Below are positions 24,601-33,776 of a stretch of DNA of 64,000 nt, piece after piece. A program made the position numbers and the translations under genes. The stretch covers positions 186,001-250,000 of the forward strand of contig JACKBM010000003.1 of the NCBI GenBank assembly GCA_020634575.1. Reading direction: 5' to 3'. The stretch comes from Ardenticatenales bacterium (GTDB taxonomy: Bacteria; Chloroflexota; Anaerolineae; Promineifilales; Promineifilaceae). Positions within the stretch are counted from its first letter, which is position 1, and the number at the start of each line of letters is the position of its first letter. The notes under the pieces are model-generated. The model searched no databases, had not been told where the DNA came from, and saw nothing but the letters and a program-made list of their open reading frames with translations.

Positions 24601-27213
24601 TCAGCCGATCAACCCCAGCTCACGTGCCTTCTTCAACGCCTGTACCCGAGATTTAGCCCCCAGTTTGCGGTAGAGGCTGTTGACATACCATTTGACGGTG
24701 CTATGCGCCACCACCAGCTCCGCCGCGATTTCCTGGTTGGTGCGGCCGGCGCCGATCAGGGTCAAAATTTCCATTTCTCGCTCGGTCAAGGCAACCTGGC
24801 TGGCCAGGCTTGAAGTGGCGGCAAAATAAGTGAGAAGCTGTTGCTGAAAGGGGGCTGTGGCCGGCGCGAGCGGTAACTGTTGGAGCAGCGCCTGTATTGG
24901 CTGGCCGAGGCGCAGGAAGGAGCGCAACCGGCCGGATTCCTGCCCAAGTGACAGCGCCTGAGCCAATGCGGTCTGAGCGCTGGCCGGATCGCCCTGGGCC
25001 TGGCGGGCCAGCGCCAGGAGACAGTAGGCATCCAGGGAGGCGGCATCTGCCGGGCCGGCCAGGATGTCCGCGAGGATGGGTAGCGCCTGGGCCGGCCGAT
25101 TGCGCCGCAGCCAATACCAGGCGGCCCCCAGCTGGCTGAAGCGGGGTGGAAAAAAGCGCGAGGGCAGCAACCGCTCCAGATCTGGTGGTTCCGAGGGTAA
25201 CTCAGTTACGGCCAGCCCCAGACGCCAGACGAATAGCTCTGCCCAGGCTGCTTCAGTCGCGGAATCGTAGCGGTGGGCGGCGGCCAGCCCGGTGGCCAGA
25301 TGGTCGCGGGCCGCCGCAAATTCGCCTCTGGCGGCGGCGACCTCAGCCAGCAGTAGTTCGGCGCCGGAAAGGCTGCCGGCAAGGAGGCCCGTTCGTTGGG
25401 CCAGGCTCAGCGCTGCCTCGAGGTGCGTTGTGGCCGTGTCCAGATCCAGCCGGTCAAGGGCGATCTGGCCCAGCGTCAGGCGGATGAGCTGAGTCAGGGG
25501 CTGTGCGGCCGGCAACAGTTGCAACAGCGACTGGCCCAATTCCCAGGCGGCCTGGTAATCGCCAGCCTGCACCAGGAGACGGCAGCGATGGACCCTGGCG
25601 GTAATGGCGAGTTCACTACCTGAGGTCGTGCCGAGATTGATCGCCTGGTCCAGCCAACCCAGTGCGGCAGTCGTTTCCCCGCGCATACCCAGCAGCAGCC
25701 CAAGCACCATGGCCGCCAGCGGCTCACGTTCGGCGCTGGCTGTGGCGCTGGCCAGCAGCTCTGCCCAATCGCCGGCCGCCGCCAGCTGGTGGCTCATCAG
25801 GTAGCGCCAGAGGAGATAGCTGCCCATCGGCAACCGGGATCGTGCCGCCTCAATTTGCTCCAGGAGCGCTTCAGCCTCAGACCAGCGGCCGTTCAGGGCA
25901 AAATTGACCCCAAAATGAAGCGCCAGCAGCGGGTTCTGGCTGAGAAACTCGGCCGGAAATGCTTCATGCCAGCGGCGCAGTGTTAATACCTCGCTGCGAG
26001 CGGAGGCAGCCAGGGCTGGCCCGGTAATAAGGCGCGCAGCTTCATCGTAATCGGCTGCTTGTAAGGCATGGTAAACGGCGGTTTCCGGCCGGTTGTGGGC
26101 GGCCAACCAGGCGGCGGCGCGCCGGTGCACCGCCCGGCGCTGAGCCTCAGCCTCCGGCACCAACTGGGATCGGAGCAGATCGGCAAAGAGGTGGTGGTAG
26201 CGATACCAGTCGCGCTGTTGGTCCAGCGGAATCAGGAAAAGGTTGCGCCGTTCCAGGTCGCGCAGCAGGCTGGCGCTATTGGTTCGCTCCAGGGCAGCAT
26301 CGCAAAGTGGCGCATTAAATTGGGGTAGCAAGGCCGTATCGAGCAGAAACTGGCGCAGGTCGGGCGGCAACCCTTGCAGGACTTCTTCCAGTAAGTAATC
26401 AAGCACAAAGCGATTACTGCCGGAGAATGCGGCGATAAAACCGGCCGGATCAACACTGTTTTCCAGTGCCAGGGCAGCCAGTTGCAGCCCGGCCGGCCAG
26501 CCTTCAGTGCGCTGATGTAATTGATGAAGCTGCTCGGGACCAAGCGCGGCACCAGCAAAAAAGTGAGCCAGCTCAGTGGGCTGAAATTTCAGATCAGCGG
26601 CGCGCAGTTCCAGGAGATCGCCATTGGCTCGCCAGCGCCCCAACGGGAAGGGGGGATCGGCCCGGCTGAGCAACAACAGCGAGATTGGCCGGGGCAGGTG
26701 ACTGAGCAACAGGTGAATAGCCTGGTGGATGCTATCGTTCTCGATGAGGTGATAATCATCCAGCACGATGAGACAGGGTTGGGCCAGGTTGGCAAGCTGC
26801 GCCAGGAGGGCCTGGATGACTGTCTCTGGTGACGGTGGCGGGAGATTGCGCAGGGCGATTTGCAGTTCTGGGCCGACTGAAGGGAGTGCCAGGTTTATGG
26901 CCGCCAGAAGGTAGCGCAAAAAACGATTGGGGTCATTGTCGCCGTTGTCGAGACTATACCAGGCCACCGGCTCCGGCCGTGCCGCGCACCAGCTGGCCAC
27001 CAGACTGGTTTTGCCGTAGCCGGCCGCCGCTGCCACGAGCAGCAACCGCCGCCCAACGGCGCCATCCAACCGGGCTTTGAGATGCTGGCGGGGCAGGAGA
27101 TTGGGCCGCGGGACCGGCCGGTCCAGTTTGCCGGGTAAGAGGGTGTCGTCCACAAGCAGATTGTAAGCGGGCCGCCGTATCGCTTCAACTCCTTTGCCAG
27201 CCGGCGCCATCAT
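24601..27213 (-). CDS. MalT-like LuxR-family ATPase regulator
   Basis: About 870 aa. Start taken at the ATG pair 27208-27213, because the longer frame runs deep into the upstream gene. An STAND ATPase lies at the N-terminus: Walker A AAAGYGKTSLVASW near residue 75 and Walker B CLIVLDDYHLIEND. After a winged region comes a TPR-like superhelix (about residues 430-790). The C-terminal LuxR HTH is LTEREMEILTLIGAGRTNQE followed by HSTVKWYVNSLYRKLGAKSR. MalT-type proteins bind an inducer through the TPR part and assemble in an ATP-dependent way on DNA. The inducer and targets are unknown. Confidence 0.9.
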   Translation of the reverse strand: MMAPAGKGVEAIRRPAYNLLVDDTLLPGKLDRPVPRPNLLPRQHLKARLDGAVGRRLLLVAAAAGYGKTSLVASWCAARPEPVAWYSLDNGDNDPNRFLRYLLAAINLALPSVGPELQIALRNLPPPSPETVIQALLAQLANLAQPCLIVLDDYHLIENDSIHQAIHLLLSHLPRPISLLLLSRADPPFPLGRWRANGDLLELRAADLKFQPTELAHFFAGAALGPEQLHQLHQRTEGWPAGLQLAALALENSVDPAGFIAAFSGSNRFVLDYLLEEVLQGLPPDLRQFLLDTALLPQFNAPLCDAALERTNSASLLRDLERRNLFLIPLDQQRDWYRYHHLFADLLRSQLVPEAEAQRRAVHRRAAAWLAAHNRPETAVYHALQAADYDEAARLITGPALAASARSEVLTLRRWHEAFPAEFLSQNPLLALHFGVNFALNGRWSEAEALLEQIEAARSRLPMGSYLLWRYLMSHQLAAAGDWAELLASATASAEREPLAAMVLGLLLGMRGETTAALGWLDQAINLGTTSGSELAITARVHRCRLLVQAGDYQAAWELGQSLLQLLPAAQPLTQLIRLTLGQIALDRLDLDTATTHLEAALSLAQRTGLLAGSLSGAELLLAEVAAARGEFAAARDHLATGLAAAHRYDSATEAAWAELFVWRLGLAVTELPSEPPDLERLLPSRFFPPRFSQLGAAWYWLRRNRPAQALPILADILAGPADAASLDAYCLLALARQAQGDPASAQTALAQALSLGQESGRLRSFLRLGQPIQALLQQLPLAPATAPFQQQLLTYFAATSSLASQVALTEREMEILTLIGAGRTNQEIAAELVVAHSTVKWYVNSLYRKLGAKSRVQALKKARELGLIG

Positions 27214-28312
27214 CCCGGCTAACAAAGATGCCAAAAGTGGCCAGATAGGCGGCGATCTCGGCGAACTCGAGGAAATGGAGGCAGGGATGAGCACCGGCCG
27301 GTAGCGTTTCTCCGGACAACAGTTTCTGCGCCAGCAGGATGGCCGGCGCGGTCGGCACCCGGGGGCCATCTTTGGGGGCTACCAGCGCCAGGGCATGGTG
27401 TGTCCCGGCCTCAGTTTCCAACCACAAGGCCATGCTGCCGTGCAGTGAGCCGAATGGCTTGAACAGCTTGCTGGCGCTGATCAGGCTGTTCGTCAGCCGC
27501 GGCAGGTCAAGCGTTGGCCAAAGCCGCCTGAGTTGGGCCAGCCCCAGCAGGCCATAGTTGAACAGATTGAGCTCCAGACCGGCTTTGAAGGTAACAGTTT
27601 GGGCAGCGAATAGAGGCGGCAGCAAGTCCAGCTCGCTGACATCGCATAGTTGCAGGCGCCGCCGGCCGATTGGCGGGGGAAAGGTGGCAAACTCGCCCAT
27701 TCCCCAGCCATACTGCCCGGTCCAGACCCCATCCTGCCAGACCGGCACCGGCTGGCCGACATAGGCGAGGATGGAGGCGACGGTGGAATGGCCCACCGGG
27801 TTCCGATTGCCCGCGTTCAGGCCGAGGTGTATGGCGCGAATCGGGGCGCCGGCAGGGCATAGGGCCCGCACCATGGCCGCAGAAATGGCCGGGGAACTGC
27901 TGGCGCCGAAACAGGCAAATACGCCTTGCTCACAGGCCGACTCATGCAAGGCGTGAATTGCCCGCAGGTAATGGCGCCCGTCGCCGATATCGATGTAGTT
28001 AACGCCGGCGGCGATGGCGGTAGCCGGGATGGTGAGATCGACGGCGGCAAAGGGGCCGGCAGCATTCAGCAAAAGGTGACAGCCGTTGAGGGCGGCCCGC
28101 AGAGCTCCGGGATCGCGGGCGTCAACCGGCCGGAATGTGGCGCCTATCTCCGCGGCAAATGGCTCGCCCTGCGCTGGGCTGCGGCCGCCGATGATGATGT
28201 TGGCCCCGGTGAGCCGGGCCAATTCCGCGCTAATCAAGCGGCCAAAAGCGCCGTAGCCGCCGAGGATCAGGACGGTTGGTGACGCGCTGGCGGTGTTGGT
28301 GGCAAAAGTCAT
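27185..28312 (-). CDS. Saccharopine dehydrogenase-like NAD(P)-binding protein
   Basis: 375 aa. The Rossmann motif is VLILGGYGAFGRLISAELAR near residue 14, then IIIGGRSPAQGEPFA, VDARDPGALRAAL and LLLNAAGPFAAVDL, as in the saccharopine-dehydrogenase NADP-binding domain family. The C-terminal half is the mixed domain that usually shapes the substrate site. Substrate not known. Its last 29 nt overlap the start of the MalT-like regulator, so the two may share a transcript and the regulator may respond to the reductase's pathway. Confidence 0.8.
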   Translation of the reverse strand: MTFATNTASASPTVLILGGYGAFGRLISAELARLTGANIIIGGRSPAQGEPFAAEIGATFRPVDARDPGALRAALNGCHLLLNAAGPFAAVDLTIPATAIAAGVNYIDIGDGRHYLRAIHALHESACEQGVFACFGASSSPAISAAMVRALCPAGAPIRAIHLGLNAGNRNPVGHSTVASILAYVGQPVPVWQDGVWTGQYGWGMGEFATFPPPIGRRRLQLCDVSELDLLPPLFAAQTVTFKAGLELNLFNYGLLGLAQLRRLWPTLDLPRLTNSLISASKLFKPFGSLHGSMALWLETEAGTHHALALVAPKDGPRVPTAPAILLAQKLLSGETLPAGAHPCLHFLEFAEIAAYLATFGIFVSRDDGAGWQRS

Positions 28313-28367
28313 GGCGGTAAAACGGGTTGAGCGACGTTGAGTGTAGTGGCGGCAAGGAGAAAGCGAA

Positions 28368-28778
28368 ATGAGTTTGAAAGGCTACCACAAATTATTTGTT
28401 CATCTGGTCTGGTCGACAGACGAGCGGCAACCATTGATTGACGCTCATGAGGAAACAGTACTGTATGAGGCGCTGATTGCCAAGGCCAAAGCATTGCAAT
28501 GTGTACCGATTGCCATTGGCGGCATGGCGGACCATGTGCATATGTTGTTGGCTATCAAGCCCTCGCTGGCGGTATCAACGCTGGTGCAGAAGCTAAAAGG
28601 GATGTCATCCCGGCTGATGTCGAGCGAGATCTCCCCGGGCAAGGCGTTTCGTTGGCAAGAGGGTTATGGCGCGTTTACCGTCGGCCCGCCCGAGGTGGCG
28701 GCGGTGGCGCATTATGTGCAGAATCAGAAGCGGCATCATAACGAGGGGCGGCTGGTGGATCGGTGGGAGAATTGGTAG
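28368..28778 (+). mobile_element. tnpA: IS200-type Y1 (HUH) transposase TnpA
   Basis: 136 aa, the usual length of IS200/IS605 TnpA. Conserved points are HLVWSTDERQPLI at the N-terminus, the HUH metal motif in MADHVHMLLAI, KLKGMSSRLM, the WQEGYGAFTV strand, and the nucleophilic Tyr in AHYVQNQKRHH. It cuts and joins single-stranded DNA at hairpin ends. No TnpB partner is present. A 208-bp inverted-repeat element lies 38 nt downstream, which may be moved by it. ATG 28368 follows AAGGAGA. It looks intact. Confidence 0.9.
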
Positions 28779-28816
28779 GGGGTTGGTGGGGCAGCATGAG
28801 GCGTGCACGGTATTCC

Positions 28817-29024
28817 GAGGCGCTAAAGCGCCACGCTACGGGCGCGTCCGCTGAAGGCGGACTTTGGCTCGCATTTGACGTAAGACGCAACTTCTGATTT
28901 TCGCGCGGCAGCCATCGAATGTGGTTAACCAGGGTTAGCGTGAAACCCAAGTCCGCTTCAGCGGAAAGTCCGCGCTTTAGCGCCTCGCGAAGGCGACGAC
29001 ATCAGCGTGGCGCTTTAGCGCCTC
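28817..29024. repeat. REPIN/MITE-like element with perfect 21-bp terminal inverted repeats
   Basis: 28817-28837 is exactly complementary to 29004-29024, and each end is itself a hairpin (GGCGCT/AGCGCC). Inside, a second pair of hairpin-forming sequences, GTCCGC-TGAA-GGCGGAC at about 28846 and TCCGCTTCAGCGGA at about 28952, is also inverted relative to each other. This nested layout of paired palindromes resembles REPINs. The proximity to the Y1 transposase gene suggests a functional link. The gap 28779-29076 holds no gene. Confidence 0.75.
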
Positions 29025-29076
29025 ATCGCGACCTGGCGGTGGGGTTAAGTTGGCGAGCGACGACATCAGCTGTCCG

Positions 29077-30723
29077 TCAGGCCGGCACATCGCCAGACCT
29101 GGCGGCGGGGAGGGTGAAGCTGAAGGTGCTGCCACGGCCGGGTTCGGAGGTGACTTCGACCTCGCCGTGCAGCTTTTCCATGATTTGGCGGACGATCGAG
29201 AGGCCGAGGCCGTGACCGCTGCGCCGTTTGTGTTGGGGCAAACGTGTGAAAGGCTCAAACAGCCGTTGTTTTTCGCCGGGTGAAAGGCCGGGGCCGTTGT
29301 CGCGGACCCAGAAACGGATCTGGGCACCGGCCGGTGTCGCCCCCACTTCTACCCGCGGTGGCCGCCCGCCATATTTGAGGGCGTTGCTGATGTAGTTGAC
29401 CCAGACCTGCTCCACCCAGGGCGCATGGCCCAGAGCGACAGGCCACTGCTCTGGCAGGATCAGCTCGGCATCGTACTGGTTCAATAGATGATCCAGATGG
29501 GCATGGGCCTCTTCGAGGACGGCGGCCATGTTGATCGGCACCGGGGTGATCTCCTGGTCGCGCAATCCCTTCATCACCAGGAGCTCTTCGATAATGCGCT
29601 CCATCTTGTTGGTGCTGGTCATGATGCCATCCAGGCAGCGGTCCCGCTCTTCATCCGAGAGGGCCGGCCATTTGGTGCTGAGCAACTCGGCATAGCCAGT
29701 GACCAGCCCCAATGGGTTTTTCAGGTCATGGGCGACCGTATGGCCGAAGGTGTCCAGTTCTTCATTACGTACCAGCAAATCAGCGCTGCGTTCACGGAGC
29801 TGGCTGACCAGCCGGGCATTGTCGATGGCGATCGCTGCCCAGGCGGACAACGTCTCAGCATAGCTCAGATCTTCATGGGTGAATTCGCCAATGTTCTTGT
29901 TGACCGCTTCCAGGACACCCAGGATATGGTCATGCAGGCGGATGGGAACGGCCAACAGCGAAATGGTGCTGAAACCGCTCTGTTGGTCAATGTCAGCGGC
30001 GAATCGGCTATCTTCGCTGGTGCGGCGGACGATGGTGGGCTGGCCATGCATCCCGACCCAGCCGGCCACGCCCTCACCCCGGTTTAGCCGCAGATCCAGC
30101 AGGGCGGGCGGCGCATCCTGATGGTAGACGGCCCGGCAGACGAGCTGCTGGCCATCCGCCTCGTCCCACAGCCAGACGGAGCTGCCGGCGGCGCCAACAA
30201 TATGAACGAGGGCGCTCAGTAACTGCTCGATAATCTGGTCCAGGTTATGGATGCTGGAGAGGGTCTGGCCCGCCTGGTTCAGTTGGGTGAGATTATGGCG
30301 ATAGCGGGCGGCCAGCGCCTGAGCCCGATTCAGCGATTCGGCTCGCTGGTTCTGGGCGATGGCTTGCTTGAGGATAGCCTCAAGGAGATTGGGGTCGACC
30401 GTTTCGTCACGGTACAGGAGATACTGAGCAGCGCCGGAAGCCAGCGCCTGAGCGGCTACTTCCGGCTGAGCGGCCGGGGCCAGCACCACCACCGGCGGTT
30501 GGCTGCTGGAGGCCAGCCAGGCCAGCGCGTCCACCTGCGGGAGTTGATGTTGTACCAGGATGACATCGTGCGGGCTGGCGGCCAGTTGCTGGCGGGCAGC
30601 GGCGAAGCTGGTCACGGAGTTAAGTAACCAACCACGCGTCAGTAGGCCGGTGACGGCAGCAGGCTGAGCGCCAAGGTATAAGATTTGTCCCTGTTTTGTT
30701 TCAGACATGACAGTTGTGGTCAT
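29077..30723 (-). CDS. Sensor histidine kinase with degenerate receiver and GAF domains
   Basis: 548 aa from ATG 30723. Residues about 10-125 look like a CheY fold but the phospho-acceptor Asp is missing (HDVILVQHQLPQVDALAWL). A GAF domain follows (about 150-310: SSIHNLDQIIEQLLSALVHI to HEDLSYAETLSAWAAIAIDN). HisKA has the phospho-His in FGHTVAHDLKNPLGLVTGYA. The ATPase domain has the N box NYISNALKYGG, DNGPGLS and GHGLGLSIV. No membrane helix, so it is a soluble kinase. Its response regulator is not in the window. Confidence 0.88.
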   Translation of the reverse strand: MTTTVMSETKQGQILYLGAQPAAVTGLLTRGWLLNSVTSFAAARQQLAASPHDVILVQHQLPQVDALAWLASSSQPPVVVLAPAAQPEVAAQALASGAAQYLLYRDETVDPNLLEAILKQAIAQNQRAESLNRAQALAARYRHNLTQLNQAGQTLSSIHNLDQIIEQLLSALVHIVGAAGSSVWLWDEADGQQLVCRAVYHQDAPPALLDLRLNRGEGVAGWVGMHGQPTIVRRTSEDSRFAADIDQQSGFSTISLLAVPIRLHDHILGVLEAVNKNIGEFTHEDLSYAETLSAWAAIAIDNARLVSQLRERSADLLVRNEELDTFGHTVAHDLKNPLGLVTGYAELLSTKWPALSDEERDRCLDGIMTSTNKMERIIEELLVMKGLRDQEITPVPINMAAVLEEAHAHLDHLLNQYDAELILPEQWPVALGHAPWVEQVWVNYISNALKYGGRPPRVEVGATPAGAQIRFWVRDNGPGLSPGEKQRLFEPFTRLPQHKRRSGHGLGLSIVRQIMEKLHGEVEVTSEPGRGSTFSFTLPAARSGDVPA

Positions 30724-30817
30724 TTGGGCCAACCCCTGCGCCGGCCTATGTGAATCGACCTACCCCGCACATTGTAACCGGGGAGGGTGGCTACCGTAAC
30801 TGAAAAAGTGGTGAATT

Positions 30818-31798
30818 TTACCACTGGCGAAAGCGCAGGATGGTTTGGCCAATAGGTGCGTCGCTACCATTGTAGGCGCTGATTGTGAGTTCGACCCATT
30901 GGCCGGGTTGCCAGGCCCAACCGTTTAGGGGGGCATGGAGGGCACCATCAGGTCCCGTTTCCCCCAGGTCGACCAGTTCTGTTTTACCTGCAAAGGTAAA
31001 CGCCGCCGCCATGACGACGCCGGCTACGGGCTGGCCTTCGGCCAATGCTTTGGCGTGGATGATCTGGGTCTCGCCGCCGTAGAGAATGGGTGATTCAACG
31101 GCTGCTTTGATGGTGGCTGTCTGAATAGCCGCCAGGGGCGCGGGACTGAAGACGACCTCAAAACCGGCCGGTTGCGTTGCCAACCAGTGGGCCTGTCCCA
31201 ACGTGCCCAGCTGAACCCGCTCACCTTCAGGCAGGGCGGGATGCCATTCCAGCCGCCCGTTCTCAAAATATTGCATCTGCACATCCCCCTGCCAGAGCCG
31301 TGGCGAGATGGGGGCACCCAGGAGGTCCGCACCGGCGATCTGCTCATAAAAAGCCAGGAAGGGATCGGCGACTGTAAAGTCACTGTCGGGGAAAAGCTGT
31401 TGCCGGCTATTCGCTTCCGGCAGGATAATGGCGCTATCGTCGTAATCAGGTAGCGCCCATTGCCCCAGGGGGTAGACGGTGACCTGTTCCCCCGCGGATA
31501 GCGCCGGGTCAAAATCCAGGCGCAGGTGGGTGAAATATTGGATGACGGCGCCGCTGCCCGGGTTGAATAACCGGCCGGTTTCCGGCTCACCCAGCAGCGC
31601 CTGCCCACCATGGGCTTCGTAAAAGTCAGCAAATTCGGGAGCGATGGCCCGCTGTGCGGCTGCTGTGGGCGTCGCCGCCGGGCTCTGGTTGCAGGCAGCC
31701 AGGCACAACGTGGCGACTAAAATCCACCACCAGCGCCAAAAACTGCTGTTTGACCGTTTTCCTTTTGCCATTGTTGTACAAAGTAAGCGTCGGCTCAC
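30818..31798 (-). CDS. Lipoprotein with LGFP-like repeats
   Basis: 326 aa from a GTG at 31798 that overlaps the rsgA stop by 4 nt; an ATG at 31771 gives a more typical signal peptide (MAKGKRSNSSFWRWWWILVA, then LAAC lipobox). Two repeats follow: FYEAHGGQALLGEPETGRLF..YFTHLRLDF and FYEQIAGADLLGAPISPRLW..YFENGRLEWHP. This pattern is seen in secreted Chloroflexota proteins and resembles LGFP wall-binding repeats. The last third is an Ig-like domain. Probably a surface-anchored binding protein; ligand unknown. Confidence 0.7.
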   Translation of the reverse strand: MSRRLLCTTMAKGKRSNSSFWRWWWILVATLCLAACNQSPAATPTAAAQRAIAPEFADFYEAHGGQALLGEPETGRLFNPGSGAVIQYFTHLRLDFDPALSAGEQVTVYPLGQWALPDYDDSAIILPEANSRQQLFPDSDFTVADPFLAFYEQIAGADLLGAPISPRLWQGDVQMQYFENGRLEWHPALPEGERVQLGTLGQAHWLATQPAGFEVVFSPAPLAAIQTATIKAAVESPILYGGETQIIHAKALAEGQPVAGVVMAAAFTFAGKTELVDLGETGPDGALHAPLNGWAWQPGQWVELTISAYNGSDAPIGQTILRFRQW

Positions 31799-32760
31799 CC
31801 CGTTTCCCGCTGCTTACCGTAGGTCGCCTTGACCAGCGCCTCGTGCTCCTCCCAGAGACGCAGATAACTTTCGTAACGGCCCGGATCGACGTCGCCCGCT
31901 TTGACAGCCGCCCGGACCGCACAGCCAATCTCCTGCCGGTGGGTGCAATCGCTGAAGCGACAATGCTCCACCAACGGCGCGATTTCCCGGAAGTAAGCAT
32001 CCAGCTCTTCCGGCTCCATGTCAAACAGGGCCAGGGCGCGCACGCCGGGCGTGTCCGCCACGTAACCGCCCCCTGCCAGCGGGATAAGCTCGACGTGACG
32101 CGTTGTGTGCATCCCCTTGCTGGTTGCCTCGCTGACGGCGCTGGTGCGGAGCTGTAGCCCGGGCTGGATGGCGTTTAGCAAGGTGGATTTGCCGACGCCA
32201 GAACTGCCGGCAAAGACGGTCAGCTTATCCTTGAGCTGGGCGCGCAGCTCGGCGATGCCGGCGCCGGTTTGGGCGCTGGTGTAGAAGACGGGGTAGCCCA
32301 GCTTTTCGTAAAGGGCAAATTCCTTTTGGGCCACTCCCTCAGCCACCAGGTCGATTTTGTTGATGCAGAGGACGGCAGGAATATCGTTGGCCTCGGCCAC
32401 AACCAGGAAGCGATCCAGCTTGCGCAGACTGGTCTCCGGCTCACGAATGGACAAAATCAGCACCACCTGGTCCGGATTGGCAACGAGAACCTGTTCCCGG
32501 TCCTGCAAGAAATCGCGGCTGTTGGCGGCAGGGCGGGCGCGGGAAAGGACGCGTTCACGCGGAGCGACTGATTGCACGGCGCCTTCGCGCTTCTCTTCGT
32601 CGACGATGTCGATGGTCACCCGGTCACCCACGGCGACGAGGTCGGAGTGGCTACGCTTTTTGGTGAGCCGGCCGCGAATACGGCAGACGTATTCCCCCTG
32701 GTCGGTTGCGACCCAGAAAAAGCCACTTTGCGCCTTGGTAACCAACCCGTTTAACGACAT
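31795..32760 (-). CDS. rsgA: Ribosome small-subunit GTPase RsgA
   Basis: 321 aa from ATG 32760 (MSLNGLVTKAQ); upstream in-frame sequence is not typical. Circularly permuted GTPase: G4 CINKIDLV comes before G1 AGSSGVGKSTLLN and G3 VADTPGVRAL. An N-terminal OB fold (FFWVATDQGEYVCRIRGRL) and a C-terminal zinc finger (HCRFSDCTHRQEIGCAV) complete the family plan. It helps mature the 30S subunit. The downstream lipoprotein gene is coupled by a GTGA overlap. Confidence 0.94.
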   Translation of the reverse strand: MSLNGLVTKAQSGFFWVATDQGEYVCRIRGRLTKKRSHSDLVAVGDRVTIDIVDEEKREGAVQSVAPRERVLSRARPAANSRDFLQDREQVLVANPDQVVLILSIREPETSLRKLDRFLVVAEANDIPAVLCINKIDLVAEGVAQKEFALYEKLGYPVFYTSAQTGAGIAELRAQLKDKLTVFAGSSGVGKSTLLNAIQPGLQLRTSAVSEATSKGMHTTRHVELIPLAGGGYVADTPGVRALALFDMEPEELDAYFREIAPLVEHCRFSDCTHRQEIGCAVRAAVKAGDVDPGRYESYLRLWEEHEALVKATYGKQRETG

Positions 32761-32870
32761 ATGTTCCCAGCTTCCTTCATCATATCCTTGCTGTTTGTGT
32801 GGCGGCACCGGCCGGTGACCTCCAGTCAACGTCTGCATTATAGCGGAAAGGAACCGGCCGGGGGAAGAAC

Positions 32871-33446
32871 TCAACGGCTGCTCTTGCGATTGTCCCCTTC
32901 CCGGAGCCGTGCCTCAACGATGCCATGCAGGGTCGGCAGCAACTCCTCAGTCGGGATGAAATCCCGAAAGACGCCGCTGCCATTCTGAAAGCGATACACT
33001 ACTGCGGCGACGACGTAGGCTTCATCCGTAAAATAGCGCGGCCAGAGGTCGCTCATCCCGATGCCGGCATTCAGCGCCCGGCTGATCTGGGTGATTGGCG
33101 TATCCAGGATGACGATAATCAGTTCTTCATCATAAAACTGGCGCAGCAAAGTATCCGGCGTCGCTACAAACGCTCCTGGCGAGAAGTAGAGTATCCGCGT
33201 ACGAGCGGACAAGGGGATGGTTTCGGCGTCATGCACAATGACGAAGCCGCGTCTTTCCAATTGTCGGGCCAACTCAACCCACTCAACCGATTCCCGCCAT
33301 TCCGCCGCCGTCACCACAAAAAAAGCGCGGTGATGGTTCGCCATCAAGCCGGGGCGCCGCGCCGGCGGTTGTTGCAGCGCAACCAGGCAGACAAAAGCGG
33401 CCATGAAGGCCAACCCAACCAACAGGATACGGGTTCTCTGTCCCAT
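32871..33446 (-). CDS. Exported or membrane-anchored protein of unknown function
   Basis: 191 aa from ATG 33446, chosen because GGAGG lies 8 nt upstream; the longer frame is repeat-derived. An N-terminal helix (ILLVGLAFMAAFVCLVAL) could be a signal anchor. The rest is soluble, alpha/beta-like (AFFVVTAAEWRESVEWVELA, then IVILDTPITQISRALNAGIG). The IVILDTPI strand ends near an Asp, but there is no catalytic motif I can name. It sits upstream of rsgA with a 110-nt gap. Confidence 0.6.
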   Translation of the reverse strand: MGQRTRILLVGLAFMAAFVCLVALQQPPARRPGLMANHHRAFFVVTAAEWRESVEWVELARQLERRGFVIVHDAETIPLSARTRILYFSPGAFVATPDTLLRQFYDEELIIVILDTPITQISRALNAGIGMSDLWPRYFTDEAYVVAAVVYRFQNGSGVFRDFIPTEELLPTLHGIVEARLREGDNRKSSR

Positions 33447-33499
33447 TTTGGATCCTCCAGACTCATTGTTGCCTGAATACAAAGTGGGCAAGAGCGGGT

Positions 33500-33676
33500 G
33501 GGCGCAACCCGACAGGTAGGCATTCTCCTGTAGGGTTGCCGCCCATCCGCTGGCGCGCCTGCGCGCCCCCCTGGTTAGCCAACCAGGTAGCTGTGCTTGC
33601 GCTACACGCGCCCTGCGGGCGCGACGCCAGGGCGGCAACCCGTCGGGAGAGGCACCCGACGGGTTGCGCCCTGGCG
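33500..33676. repeat. Cluster of GCAACCCG-type hairpins (REP-like)
   Basis: Hairpin A at 33500-33544 pairs GGGCGCAACCCGACAGG with CCTGTAGGGTTGCCGCCC. Hairpin B at 33625-33676 has a 22-bp stem with one bulged base. Both share the core GCAACCCGxCxGG, so the cluster is a pair of related palindromes. Smaller palindromes (CCTGGTTAGCCAACCAGG, GCGCCCTGCGGGCGC) lie between. The gap 33447-33966 holds only this cluster, a promoter and one doubtful small frame. Confidence 0.7.
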
Positions 33677-33722
33677 TAAACTGCGCGCTCTGTCACGCGT
33701 GTTTTTAAACCACAAAAAACCA

Positions 33723-33752
33723 TTGAAGCACGCACGCAAAATATGTTATCAT
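33723..33752 (+). promoter_or_regulatory. Promoter ahead of the toroid-fold and alkB genes
   Basis: TTGAAG (33723-33728), 18-nt spacer, TATCAT (33747-33752). Expected start near 33759. Confidence 0.5.
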
Positions 33753-33776
33753 GAACCCGTTGCCCCAGGATCTTAA

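Noticed and set aside
28368..28778. TnpB/Fanzor-type guide-RNA nuclease partner of the IS200 element
   Set aside because: No TnpB-like frame lies on either side; the element is TnpA only.
33447..33638. N-terminal extension of the 191-aa exported protein
   Set aside because: The extra residues are translated from repeat hairpins; GGAGG precedes the inner ATG.
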